Positions 9,301 to 15,328 of a stretch of DNA of 39,472 nucleotides are shown piece after piece. How positions within the stretch are numbered: position 1 is the stretch's first letter; each line of letters opens with the position of its first letter. Under the pieces are notes generated by a model that ran no database searches, was not told the origin of the DNA, and saw nothing but the letters and a program-made list of their open reading frames with translations. A program made the translations under genes and the position numbers. This DNA is from Dehalococcoidia bacterium. GTDB taxonomy: Bacteria > Chloroflexota > Dehalococcoidia > SM23-28-2. The stretch lies in contig CP070630.1 in NCBI GenBank assembly GCA_020356025.1, positions 231,089 through 270,560 on the forward strand, in the 5' to 3' direction.

Positions 9301-10342
9301 GCCACTGATCGCCCTGGATGCCATGGGCGGCGATCATGCCCCTGAGGAGATCGTGAAGGGGGCGGTGCTGGCCGCTCGCGAGCTGGGAATACAGGTCGCG
9401 CTGGTGGGGCCATCGGCGCTGGTGGAGGAGGAGCTAGCAAAGGGAGGGCAGCGGCCGGAGGGCATTCGGGTGGTGGCGGCCAGCGAGGTTATCGCGATGG
9501 ACGAGCATCCCGCTCAGGCCGCTCGACACAAGAAGGACTCCTCGATTGTGGTGGGGCTGAAGCTGGTCAAGCAGGGAGAGGCGGACGCCTTCGTCTCTGC
9601 GGGCAATACGGGGGCGGTGCTGGCGGGCTCCATCATGTACCTGGGGCGGGTGCGAGGCATCGAGAGACCATCTCTGGTGGCGCTGCTTCCTCTGTCGGGT
9701 CGCCTGACGCTTCTCCTCGACGTGGGGGCCAACGCCGACTGCAAGCCGAAGTACCTGTTGCAGTTCGCCGAGATGGGCAGCGCCTATATGGAGCGAGTGT
9801 GGAAGGTGGAGAGACCGCGGGTGGCTCTGCTAAGCATCGGCGAGGAGGAGACGAAGGGCAGTCTGTTGGCCCAGGAGGCCTATGCTCTCCTGAAGAAGGC
9901 GAGCCACCTCAACTTCATCGGTAACGTGGAGGGGAGGGACGTGGCCAGCGATGTGGCCGACGTCATCGTCACCGACGGTTTCACTGGCAACGTGGTGGTC
10001 AAGACCATGGAGGGGATGGCTTCTTTCATCAGGGGCCAGCTCGAGGGTGCCATCAGGAGCAAGTGGTATTATATGCTGCCGGGTCTGGCTCTGAAGGGGG
10101 CTTTTCGCGGCGTGCAGAAGCGTACCGACCCCCGGGAGTACGGCGCAGGGCCCCTTCTGGGGGTGAGAGGGCTGGTGTTTGTGGGGCATGGCCGGAGCGA
10201 TGCTGTGGCTATCAGGAGCGCCCTGAGGGTGGCCCGGGAGGCGGTCGTGTCCGGGATGCTGGAGGCTATGCGGCCGTCGCCGGAGACGGATCAAGCTGTG
10301 GCTGAAGCGCCCGGAGGGGGCAGGAATCCGGCCGGAGGGTAA
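9287..10342 (+). CDS. plsX: Phosphate acyltransferase PlsX
   Basis: 351 residues. PlsX makes acyl-phosphate from acyl-ACP, the first step of the PlsX/PlsY route to phosphatidic acid. It shows DAMGGDHAPEEIVKG at the N-terminus, SAGNTGAVLAGS, DVGANADCKP, and FIGNVEGRD followed by DGFTGNV, all family hallmarks. Start is GTG at 9287 inside the upstream gene, with GAGGAGG six bases before it; the open frame upstream of this is shadow. PlsX is often followed by fabD/fabH or acpP, but here the next gene is a thioredoxin-like protein 39 bases on. The C-terminus has about 20 extra polar residues. Confidence 0.96.
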   Translation: MAASEPLIALDAMGGDHAPEEIVKGAVLAARELGIQVALVGPSALVEEELAKGGQRPEGIRVVAASEVIAMDEHPAQAARHKKDSSIVVGLKLVKQGEADAFVSAGNTGAVLAGSIMYLGRVRGIERPSLVALLPLSGRLTLLLDVGANADCKPKYLLQFAEMGSAYMERVWKVERPRVALLSIGEEETKGSLLAQEAYALLKKASHLNFIGNVEGRDVASDVADVIVTDGFTGNVVVKTMEGMASFIRGQLEGAIRSKWYYMLPGLALKGAFRGVQKRTDPREYGAGPLLGVRGLVFVGHGRSDAVAIRSALRVAREAVVSGMLEAMRPSPETDQAVAEAPGGGRNPAGG

Positions 10343-10381
10343 CTTTCGTACAGATAGAGGAGGCTGGGAAAGGAGTGAGAG

Positions 10382-10711
10382 ATGGCAAAGCCCGGAGAGG
10401 TCAATGATGGCCAGTTCGAGAGCGAAGTGTTGAAGGCGGAAGTACCGGTGCTGGTGGACTTCAGGGCGCCCAGGAGCGGCCCCTGTCGGATGGTGGATCC
10501 GATTGTTGAGGAGCTGCCGGAGGAGTACGGCGACAGGGTGACGTTCCTAAGGATTAACACCGACGACAACGTCAACACAGCCAGCCAGTACGGCATTCGC
10601 GCCATTCCCACCCTTCTCGTGTTCAAGGGCGGCCAGCCGGTGGGTCAGGTCATCGGCTTTCGCCCCAAGAGCGACCTGAAGAAGGTCATCGATCAGGCCC
10701 TGTCGTCGTAG
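10382..10711 (+). CDS. Thioredoxin-like protein lacking the nucleophilic cysteine (SGPC active site)
   Basis: 109 residues with a complete thioredoxin fold signature: buried Asp26, active-site segment, RAIPTLLVFKGG with cis-Pro76, and the C-terminal helix. The active site reads FRAPRSGPCRM where the family has FWAPWCGPCRM: residues 28, 31 and 32 are R, R, S instead of W, W, C (numbering coincides with E. coli TrxA). Cys35 is kept. The three codons are AGG, AGG, AGC, each one first-position T-to-A change away from TGG, TGG, TGC. Without Cys32 it cannot do dithiol-disulfide exchange by the normal mechanism; it could act by a mono-thiol or binding role. AAAGGAG ribosome site; likely co-transcribed with plsX; tRNA-Sec follows 30 bases later. 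Confidence 0.9.
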   Translation: MAKPGEVNDGQFESEVLKAEVPVLVDFRAPRSGPCRMVDPIVEELPEEYGDRVTFLRINTDDNVNTASQYGIRAIPTLLVFKGGQPVGQVIGFRPKSDLKKVIDQALSS

Positions 10712-10741
10712 AGCAGAGCCTGGCCAACGGTGGTCAGACGC

Positions 10742-10838
10742 GGGAGTGGATGGGCCCCGGTGGGCCTCTCGGTCTTCAAAACCGATGCGGGGCGGTAGGA
10801 CCGTCCTGGGTGGGTTCGACTCCCATGCACTCCCGCCA
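10742..10838 (+). tRNA. selC: tRNA-Sec (anticodon TCA)
   Basis: 97 bases folding as a bacterial selenocysteine tRNA. Acceptor GGGAGTG pairs with CACTCCC (seven pairs, the eighth is G-G), discriminator G10835 and encoded CCA at 10836-10838. The D stem has 6 pairs with the tRNA-Sec type CGGT loop (10752-10767). The anticodon stem TCGGT/ACCGA holds loop CTTCAAA with anticodon TCA at 10776-10778. A long variable arm has 7 pairs and an AGG loop (10790-10806), and the T arm has TTCGACT. Its presence implies the organism makes selenoproteins. The partner genes selA, selB and selD are not in this window. Confidence 0.95.
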
Positions 10839-10879
10839 CTATTTGGAATCCGGAGTTGCCTAAGGATTTAGTGTGGATG

Positions 10880-11698
10880 TCAGGCAGGCGCGCGTTTGTG
10901 CATTGCCTTGACGGCGTACATCTGGGTGTCAGCCCGCTGCACTATTTCATCAGCGTTGTCGCCAGCCCAGGGGTAGCCGGAGACGCCCAAAGACACACGT
11001 AGCTCGACCTGCACGCCGTCCTCACTGACGACCAACGTCTCGTGCAGGGCGCGCTGCAAACGGTCCGCCACAATGAAGGCAGCATCCCTATTGGTGGCGG
11101 GCATGATGACGGCGAACTCATCGCCGCCGATGCGGGCCGGCACATCGGAGTCGCGCAGGGTCTCCGGCAGGCGCTTGCCGACGTGGGCGAGGACTACATC
11201 GCCGGCCTTGTGGCCGTAGCGGTCATTTATCGCCTTGAACCCGTCGATGTCCAGCACGAGCACGGCCAGGTGGCGCCGGAAGTTGCGGGCCAACTCGAGC
11301 TCGCCGTGCAATCTGTCATAGAAGTAGCGCCGATTGGGCAGGTCTGTGAGGTCGTCCCGCATGGCCATGTCCTGCAGTTCTAGGTGGCGGACCGTGGTGC
11401 GGGTCTCGTATCGTTGTACCGAATGGAGGAGGCGAGTTCGGCACAGGGCACCGACAGCGAAGCCGAGCATGCCGACGCTCAGGATGACGGACGCTATTAC
11501 CAGCAGATCGAACTGCTCCGGGCCGAACGCTTTCTGAACCAACACGACGGCCAGACCGGCGACAGCCGCCACAAGGCTTGCGATTGGGAGCAGGAAAGTC
11601 CCCCGGCTTTCGGCGACGCATTCAGGTCTGGAGTCGGTTGTCACCGCCTGACTACGGCTGTTCTGTTGAGCGGAGTGGATCGTTCGCGAAGTCTTCAT
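10880..11698 (-). CDS. Membrane-anchored diguanylate cyclase (GGDEF)
   Basis: 272 residues. Two hydrophobic segments (about 35-55 and 65-87) would anchor it, followed by a GGDEF domain starting at DDLTDLPNRR (115-124). The catalytic GGDEF is intact at 191-195, so it should make c-di-GMP from two GTP. RDSD at 182-185, five residues before GGDEF, matches the RxxD inhibitory site, so product feedback is expected. The short N-terminal part has no recognisable sensor domain, so the signal is unknown. ATG at 11698 has only a weak AAGAAG ribosome site. It stands alone, convergent with selC and divergent from holA. Confidence 0.93.
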   Translation of the reverse strand: MKTSRTIHSAQQNSRSQAVTTDSRPECVAESRGTFLLPIASLVAAVAGLAVVLVQKAFGPEQFDLLVIASVILSVGMLGFAVGALCRTRLLHSVQRYETRTTVRHLELQDMAMRDDLTDLPNRRYFYDRLHGELELARNFRRHLAVLVLDIDGFKAINDRYGHKAGDVVLAHVGKRLPETLRDSDVPARIGGDEFAVIMPATNRDAAFIVADRLQRALHETLVVSEDGVQVELRVSLGVSGYPWAGDNADEIVQRADTQMYAVKAMHKRAPA

Positions 11699-12052
11699 CG
11701 CTTCTTGCTAGCCTGTCATTATCCTTTGTTGCGCCTCGCCGCCCTGGCAGCCCTCGGGGACGCGCTGGCCTGTGCCTGCTCCATCGCTTCGCCAGCCCGA
11801 GCCAGCCGTTTGGCGGCGTATAGGACAGCCTCTGCCAGCCTTACAAGGCTGTCTGCGGTCGTTCCGTCTTTTGCCCAGCAAGGCCGTCGTTAGGCGGCTG
11901 CGCGCGCTCAACCAGAAGCCCTATCTGCTCTTTGCTCCATTATGTAGGACGCTTAGGCGAAAAATCGGTTACAGGTTCTGTTCTCCATTGGGTAATGAAT
12001 GTGGGTGGCGCAAGGGACGCGCGTGGAACAGGGGCACGGGCAGTAGGTGGTG
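11699..12052. other. Intergenic stretch without a convincing gene
   Basis: About 350 bases between the divergent diguanylate cyclase and holA. Short open frames exist on both strands but none has a ribosome site or family resemblance. A perfect 7-bp inverted repeat (CAGCCTT at 11836-11842, AAGGCTG at 11845-11851) is the only clear structure. A minus-strand frame ending just before the cyclase start encodes a helix-like, Ala/Arg-rich stretch but lacks a start codon. Confidence 0.5.
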
Positions 12053-12080
12053 TTGAGGGCTGACCCTCGCCTGGTATATG
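12053..12080 (+). promoter_or_regulatory. Promoter of holA
   Basis: TTGAGG (12053-12058), 16-base spacer, TATATG (12075-12080). The implied start near 12087 gives a nearly leaderless mRNA beginning at the ATG at 12093. Confidence 0.5.
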
Positions 12081-12092
12081 CTCGCAGCGGCG

Positions 12093-13097
12093 ATGCTCTA
12101 CGTTCTGTACGGACGCGACGACTTCTCGCTGCGGGAGGAGCTGGCTCGCATCAAGGGCGAGCTTGACTCCGACGGTATGCTTTCCTCCAATACGGACGTG
12201 CTGGACGGGCGTGAGGTCAGCCCGGAGCAGCTTATGGCCATCTGCAACACGATGCCCTTCCTCAGCGCTCATCGTCTGGTGGTGGTGGAGGGTCTGCTCA
12301 AGCGGTTCGGCCGTCCGGAGCGGCCGCGTCGGGGCGCTCGCGCTGGCAAGGGAGGGGGCACGGAGGCGCTGGAGCGCTGGCGGGGGCTGGCCGACTACGC
12401 CCAGCGCATGCCGGACACGACGACGCTGGTCCTGGTGGACGAGGAGCTCTCGGGTAAGAATCCGCTGTTGGAAGCCCTCAAGCCGGCAGGACAGGTTCGG
12501 GATTTCCGCCCGCTGCGGCCGGGGGCGGTGCTTCAGTGGATCCTGGAGCGGGCGCAGAGCAGGAGCATCGACATCTCGCCGGCGGCGGCGCGGCTCCTGG
12601 CCGATCTGGTGGGGAACAACCTGTGGGTGCTGGCGAGCGAGCTGGAGAAGCTGGCGGCCTACGCTCAGGGCCGACGGGTCGAGGGGGCGGACGTGAGGGA
12701 TTTGGTGAGCGAGGCGCGGCAGGTCAGCATCTTCGCGATGGTGGATGCGATCGTCGAGAAGCGAGGGGCGATGGCTCTGCGCCTCCTGCGGCAGCTGAAG
12801 ACGGCGGGAGCGGAAGGGGGCTACCTTCTGGCCATGGTGGTGCGGCAGTATCGGCTGATCATCCAGGCCAGGGAGCTGATGAAGGCGGGTCTGGCCACGC
12901 GGGAGATCGGCCAGCGATTAGGGGTGGCGTCTGAGTTCGTTCTGCAGCGGATTCTGGACCAGGCTCAGCGCTACTCGCTGTCGCGGCTGAAGGCTGCCTA
13001 TCGGCGGCTGCTGGAGGCCGACGTTGGGGTGAAGCGGGGGCACTACGACGAGGAGCTGGCGCTGGAGTTGCTGGTGCACGACCTGGCCAGGATATGA
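12093..13097 (+). CDS. holA: DNA polymerase III delta subunit
   Basis: 334 residues with the delta-subunit layout: an N-terminal MLYVLYGRDDFSLREEL start (degenerate AAA+ domain without a working Walker A), FLSAHRLVVVEGLL, TTLVLVDEEL, then the helical region WVLASELEKLAAYAQG and the C-terminal collar LLEADVGVKRGHYDEELALELLVHDLARI. Delta opens the beta clamp within the clamp loader. ATG at 12093 gives the family N-terminus; an in-frame ATG five codons earlier overlaps the predicted -10 box. An extra basic Gly/Arg loop (RPERPRRGARAGKGGG) lies near residue 75-90. Usually this gene neighbours rpsT or comEC, neither of which is seen. Confidence 0.93.
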   Translation: MLYVLYGRDDFSLREELARIKGELDSDGMLSSNTDVLDGREVSPEQLMAICNTMPFLSAHRLVVVEGLLKRFGRPERPRRGARAGKGGGTEALERWRGLADYAQRMPDTTTLVLVDEELSGKNPLLEALKPAGQVRDFRPLRPGAVLQWILERAQSRSIDISPAAARLLADLVGNNLWVLASELEKLAAYAQGRRVEGADVRDLVSEARQVSIFAMVDAIVEKRGAMALRLLRQLKTAGAEGGYLLAMVVRQYRLIIQARELMKAGLATREIGQRLGVASEFVLQRILDQAQRYSLSRLKAAYRRLLEADVGVKRGHYDEELALELLVHDLARI

Positions 13098-13137
13098 GCG
13101 CGGAGGGTGGGCGCGGGTTCGGACTCTTGGCTGCCGC

Positions 13138-13779
13138 TCAGGGGGAGTGGATGGTGAGCAAGACCTTTCCCTGCACCTCCACGTTGGCGGGGTCGGTGTA
13201 GATGGGGGCCATGGTCTGGTTGGCTGGCTGGAGACGGATGCGGTCGCGCTCGTGGTAGAAGCGCTTGAGGGTGGCTTCCTGCTCCCGCTTGAGCCACGCG
13301 GCCACCATATCGCCGTTGTCGGCGGTAGTGGCGGCCTCCATGAGGACGATATCGCCGTCGTTCACCAGGGCGTCGATCATGGAGGTACCTTTAACGCGCA
13401 GACCATAGACATTGCGGCGGTTGCCGACCATGTCCCGGGTGACCTCAATGGACTCGGAGTGGTCTATGTTGCTCCAGGTGTCGGCGGTGGGCACCGGTAT
13501 GGGCTGGCCGGCGGCGATCTGGCCGATGATGGGCACGGCCAGCGCGCGCGGTCGGCGGCCGCCACGCTCTAGGAGCTCGATGGCGCGCGACACCTCGCGG
13601 TCGCGGCGGATGTAGCCATCGCCCTCGAGCTTCTTCAGGTTGTAGTCCACCACCGAAGTGGAGCTGATACTGCATCCGTCCTGGATCTGGCGAATGCTGG
13701 GGGGATAGTCGTGCTCGTCGATGAACTGACGAATGAAGCGGAGGATGCTCTGCTGTTTGGGCGAGAGGTCCTTGGCCAT
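13138..13779 (-). CDS. lexA: LexA repressor
   Basis: 213 residues. The N-terminal winged helix (LSPKQQSILRFIRQFI, PPSIRQIQDGCSISSTSVVDYNLKKLE) binds SOS boxes; the C-terminal S24 domain self-cleaves when RecA is activated. The cleavage site is Ala90-Gly91 (QIAAGQP), the catalytic serine is Ser133 (GTSMID) and the lysine Lys172 (TLKRF). All are present, so it should be a functional SOS repressor. ATG at 13779 has AAAGGAGGAG. The promoter at 13822-13850 and the GAAC-N4-GTTC box at 13801-13812 lie between, so it should repress itself. It is divergent from a hydrolase gene. Confidence 0.97.
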   Translation of the reverse strand: MAKDLSPKQQSILRFIRQFIDEHDYPPSIRQIQDGCSISSTSVVDYNLKKLEGDGYIRRDREVSRAIELLERGGRRPRALAVPIIGQIAAGQPIPVPTADTWSNIDHSESIEVTRDMVGNRRNVYGLRVKGTSMIDALVNDGDIVLMEAATTADNGDMVAAWLKREQEATLKRFYHERDRIRLQPANQTMAPIYTDPANVEVQGKVLLTIHSP

Positions 13780-13800
13780 ACACTCCTCCTTTATGTCGCC

Positions 13801-13820
13801 GAACTAGTGTTCTGTCGAAC
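13801..13820. promoter_or_regulatory. LexA operator (SOS box)
   Basis: GAACTAGTGTTC (13801-13812) is a GAAC-N4-GTTC palindrome, the Gram-positive type SOS box. An overlapping reversed palindrome GTTCTGTCGAAC (13809-13820) shares the GTTC. The site is just downstream of the lexA -10 box and about 20 bases before the lexA start, which fits autoregulation. Confidence 0.85.
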
Positions 13821-13821
13821 A

Positions 13822-13850
13822 AGTATACTGGCAAGGAGACAAGTTGTCAA
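13822..13850 (-). promoter_or_regulatory. lexA promoter
   Basis: On the minus strand TTGACA (13845-13850), 17-base spacer, TATACT (13822-13827). The -35 box overlaps that of the divergent promoter at 13844-13872, and the SOS box lies at about +3 to +20. Confidence 0.85.
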
Positions 13851-13872
13851 TCCCCAGCGGCCCTAGTACAAT
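13844..13872 (+). promoter_or_regulatory. Promoter of the FAH-family gene
   Basis: TTGTCA (13844-13849), 17-base spacer, TACAAT (13867-13872). Its -35 box is the near-complement of the lexA -35 box on the same bases, so two polymerases could not bind both promoters at once. Transcription would begin near 13879. Confidence 0.7.
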
Positions 13873-13894
13873 TCCGTTTCGAGGCAAACGTGCT

Positions 13895-14674
13895 GTGAGG
13901 ACCCCTTCTTTGCGATTCGCGCGATTTCGCCACGGCCGTCGCCAGGGATATGCGCTGGTGGAGGGCGAGCTGCTCAGGCCGATCGTCGGCAGCCCCTTTG
14001 GGCGCTGGCGGTCGGGCGAGGAGACCGTGGCCCTATCGCGGGTGAGGCTGTTGGCGCCCGTGAGGCCGTCCAAGATCCTGGCAGTGGCCCTCAACTACCG
14101 GAGCCATCTGCACCAGTTCGACCAGAACTCAGCGCCAGCGAAGCCCGAGCTGTTCCTCAAGCCGCCCTCGGCCGTTGTCGGGCCTGAGGAGGCGATCGTT
14201 CTGCCGCCCACCGCGGAACGGGTGGACTACGAAGGCGAGCTGGTGGCGGTCATCGGGCGGCGGGCCAGAGACCTGAAGCCTGACGAGGCCCTGGCCCATG
14301 TGCTGGGCTACACCTGCGGCAACGACGTCAGTGCGCGCGACTGGCAGCAGGGCGACCTCCAGTGGTGGCGGGCAAAGGGCTGCGACACCTTCGCACCCCT
14401 CGGCCCGTGGATCGCCACCAACCTCGATCCCACGAACCTGGAGTTGCAAACGCGTGTTAATGGAGAGACCGTCCAGCGCACCAATACCTCTCTCCTGATC
14501 CACGACGTGACCCGCCTGGTGAGCTTCGCGAGCCAGATGATGACCCTGGAGCCAGGCGATCTTGTTTTTAGCGGCACGCCGGGGACGACTTCACCGCTGA
14601 AGAGAGGCGACGTGGTCGAGGTGGACATCGGCGATATTGGCGTGCTGCGCAATCACGTAGAGGCGACAGTGTAG
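13895..14674 (+). CDS. Fumarylacetoacetate hydrolase-family protein
   Basis: 259 residues. Motifs of the FAH/HHDD isomerase-decarboxylase fold: ALNYRSHLHQ, ELFLKPPSAVVG, DYEGELVAVIGR with the metal-binding glutamates, GNDVSARDWQ with the metal aspartate, and FSGTPGTTSPLKRGDVVEVDIGDIG. Members hydrolyse or decarboxylate 2-oxo-acid products of aromatic or sugar-acid breakdown; substrate cannot be told. The open frame starts at 13844 but the promoter lies inside that part. GTG at 13895 (GAGG upstream) or TTG at 13910 (giving the family-like LRFARF start) are the realistic starts. Divergent from lexA with an overlapping promoter; no pathway partner nearby. Confidence 0.9.
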   Translation: MRTPSLRFARFRHGRRQGYALVEGELLRPIVGSPFGRWRSGEETVALSRVRLLAPVRPSKILAVALNYRSHLHQFDQNSAPAKPELFLKPPSAVVGPEEAIVLPPTAERVDYEGELVAVIGRRARDLKPDEALAHVLGYTCGNDVSARDWQQGDLQWWRAKGCDTFAPLGPWIATNLDPTNLELQTRVNGETVQRTNTSLLIHDVTRLVSFASQMMTLEPGDLVFSGTPGTTSPLKRGDVVEVDIGDIGVLRNHVEATV

Positions 14675-14813
14675 CAACTTCTGCCTCTCTATCTTGACAT
14701 TGCTCTAGAGGAGTGCGTGCTGGCGCTGGCTCGGCAGCAGTTGAGGAGACGGAGAGGGAACGGCGAGCGGCCCGGTGAGAGGGCCGCCTAGACGAGAGGC
14801 AGGGCGGGCCTTA
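14675..14813. other. Intergenic stretch with long-range inverted repeat
   Basis: Gene-free. CTGCCTCTC (14681-14689) can pair with GAGAGGCAG (14794-14802), enclosing a 7-bp hairpin GCGGCCC/GGGCCGC (14767-14787) and other short pairs. It also holds a possible 24-codon GTG frame after AGAGGAG. Nature unknown; see findings. Confidence 0.4.
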
Positions 14814-14844
14814 CAGAAACAAGAACACCCCGGCGGCCGGGGTG
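14814..14844 (-). terminator. Terminator of the small gene at 14873-15205
   Basis: 8-bp GC stem CACCCCGG/CCGGGGTG with a 3-nt loop (14826-14844). On the minus strand it is followed by TTCTTGTTTCTG, a U-rich tail, 29 bases after the stop codon of the minus-strand gene. Confidence 0.7.
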
Positions 14845-14872
14845 CTCCGGAGCTTCGGCAAAGGGTATCTGG

Positions 14873-15205
14873 CTAGTTCTCGCTGGTGCCCGTCGAGGTG
14901 CGGGTGCCCACGGACTGCACCACTTTTTCGGCTTCGGCGGAGACGCCTTCGGCCGTGCAGTCGCGGTAAGTGGCGAAGATGGCGCGATCGAGCACGCGCA
15001 AGCCCGAGGGCTTGAGCTGGGCCTTCTGTTCCTGGCGCAGGCAGAGCAGGTGGTTCAGCCGCCGCAGGAAGTGGAGCTGCAAGCTAGAATAGCGATCCTC
15101 CGCCCCCTCCAATAAGGCAGCCAAGTCATCCTTGACCTCATGCTGCGCGCCTAAGTACTCCATGCCAGCCCCATCCTCACTTGAGAGAATCGTCATTAAT
15201 AGCAT
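14873..15205 (-). CDS. Small hypothetical protein
   Basis: Up to 110 residues, unrecognised. It is mostly helical in character (DLAALLEGAEDRYSSLQLHF, RRLNHLLCLRQEQKAQL) with two cysteines and a Thr/Ser-rich tail; no signal peptide or membrane segment. Starts at 15205 (GGGGGAAAGGG upstream, spacing short), 15196 and 15163 (residue 15, giving MEYLGAQHE) are all possible. A good terminator directly after it (14814-14844) supports it as a real transcription unit. It lies behind nothing and before the FAH gene on the other strand. Could be a small regulatory or structural protein; no function is offered. Confidence 0.6.
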   Translation of the reverse strand: MLLMTILSSEDGAGMEYLGAQHEVKDDLAALLEGAEDRYSSLQLHFLRRLNHLLCLRQEQKAQLKPSGLRVLDRAIFATYRDCTAEGVSAEAEKVVQSVGTRTSTGTSEN

Positions 15206-15328
15206 AGCCCTTTCCCCCTGAAAAGGGCAAGGAGGGGCCGGTAGACTATCGGTGAGAATTTGGTAGATAGGAGGAGAACCTAAGAGGGAGGGAGCCCCTG
15301 TTGCTCTCGGAAACTCGGTTGTGGCCCT

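Noticed and set aside
11888-11894. GTTAGGC resembling an integron attC core
   Set aside because: No matching inverse core or attC-like fold around it; chance match.
11699-12052. Possible degraded ribosomal protein S20 gene next to holA
   Set aside because: rpsT often neighbours holA and one frame is Ala/Arg rich, but no S20 motif (such as the HKNxAxRxKS region) could be found in any frame.
14714-14788. 24-codon GTG frame after AGAGGAG
   Set aside because: Very basic short peptide inside a hairpin region; coding not supported.
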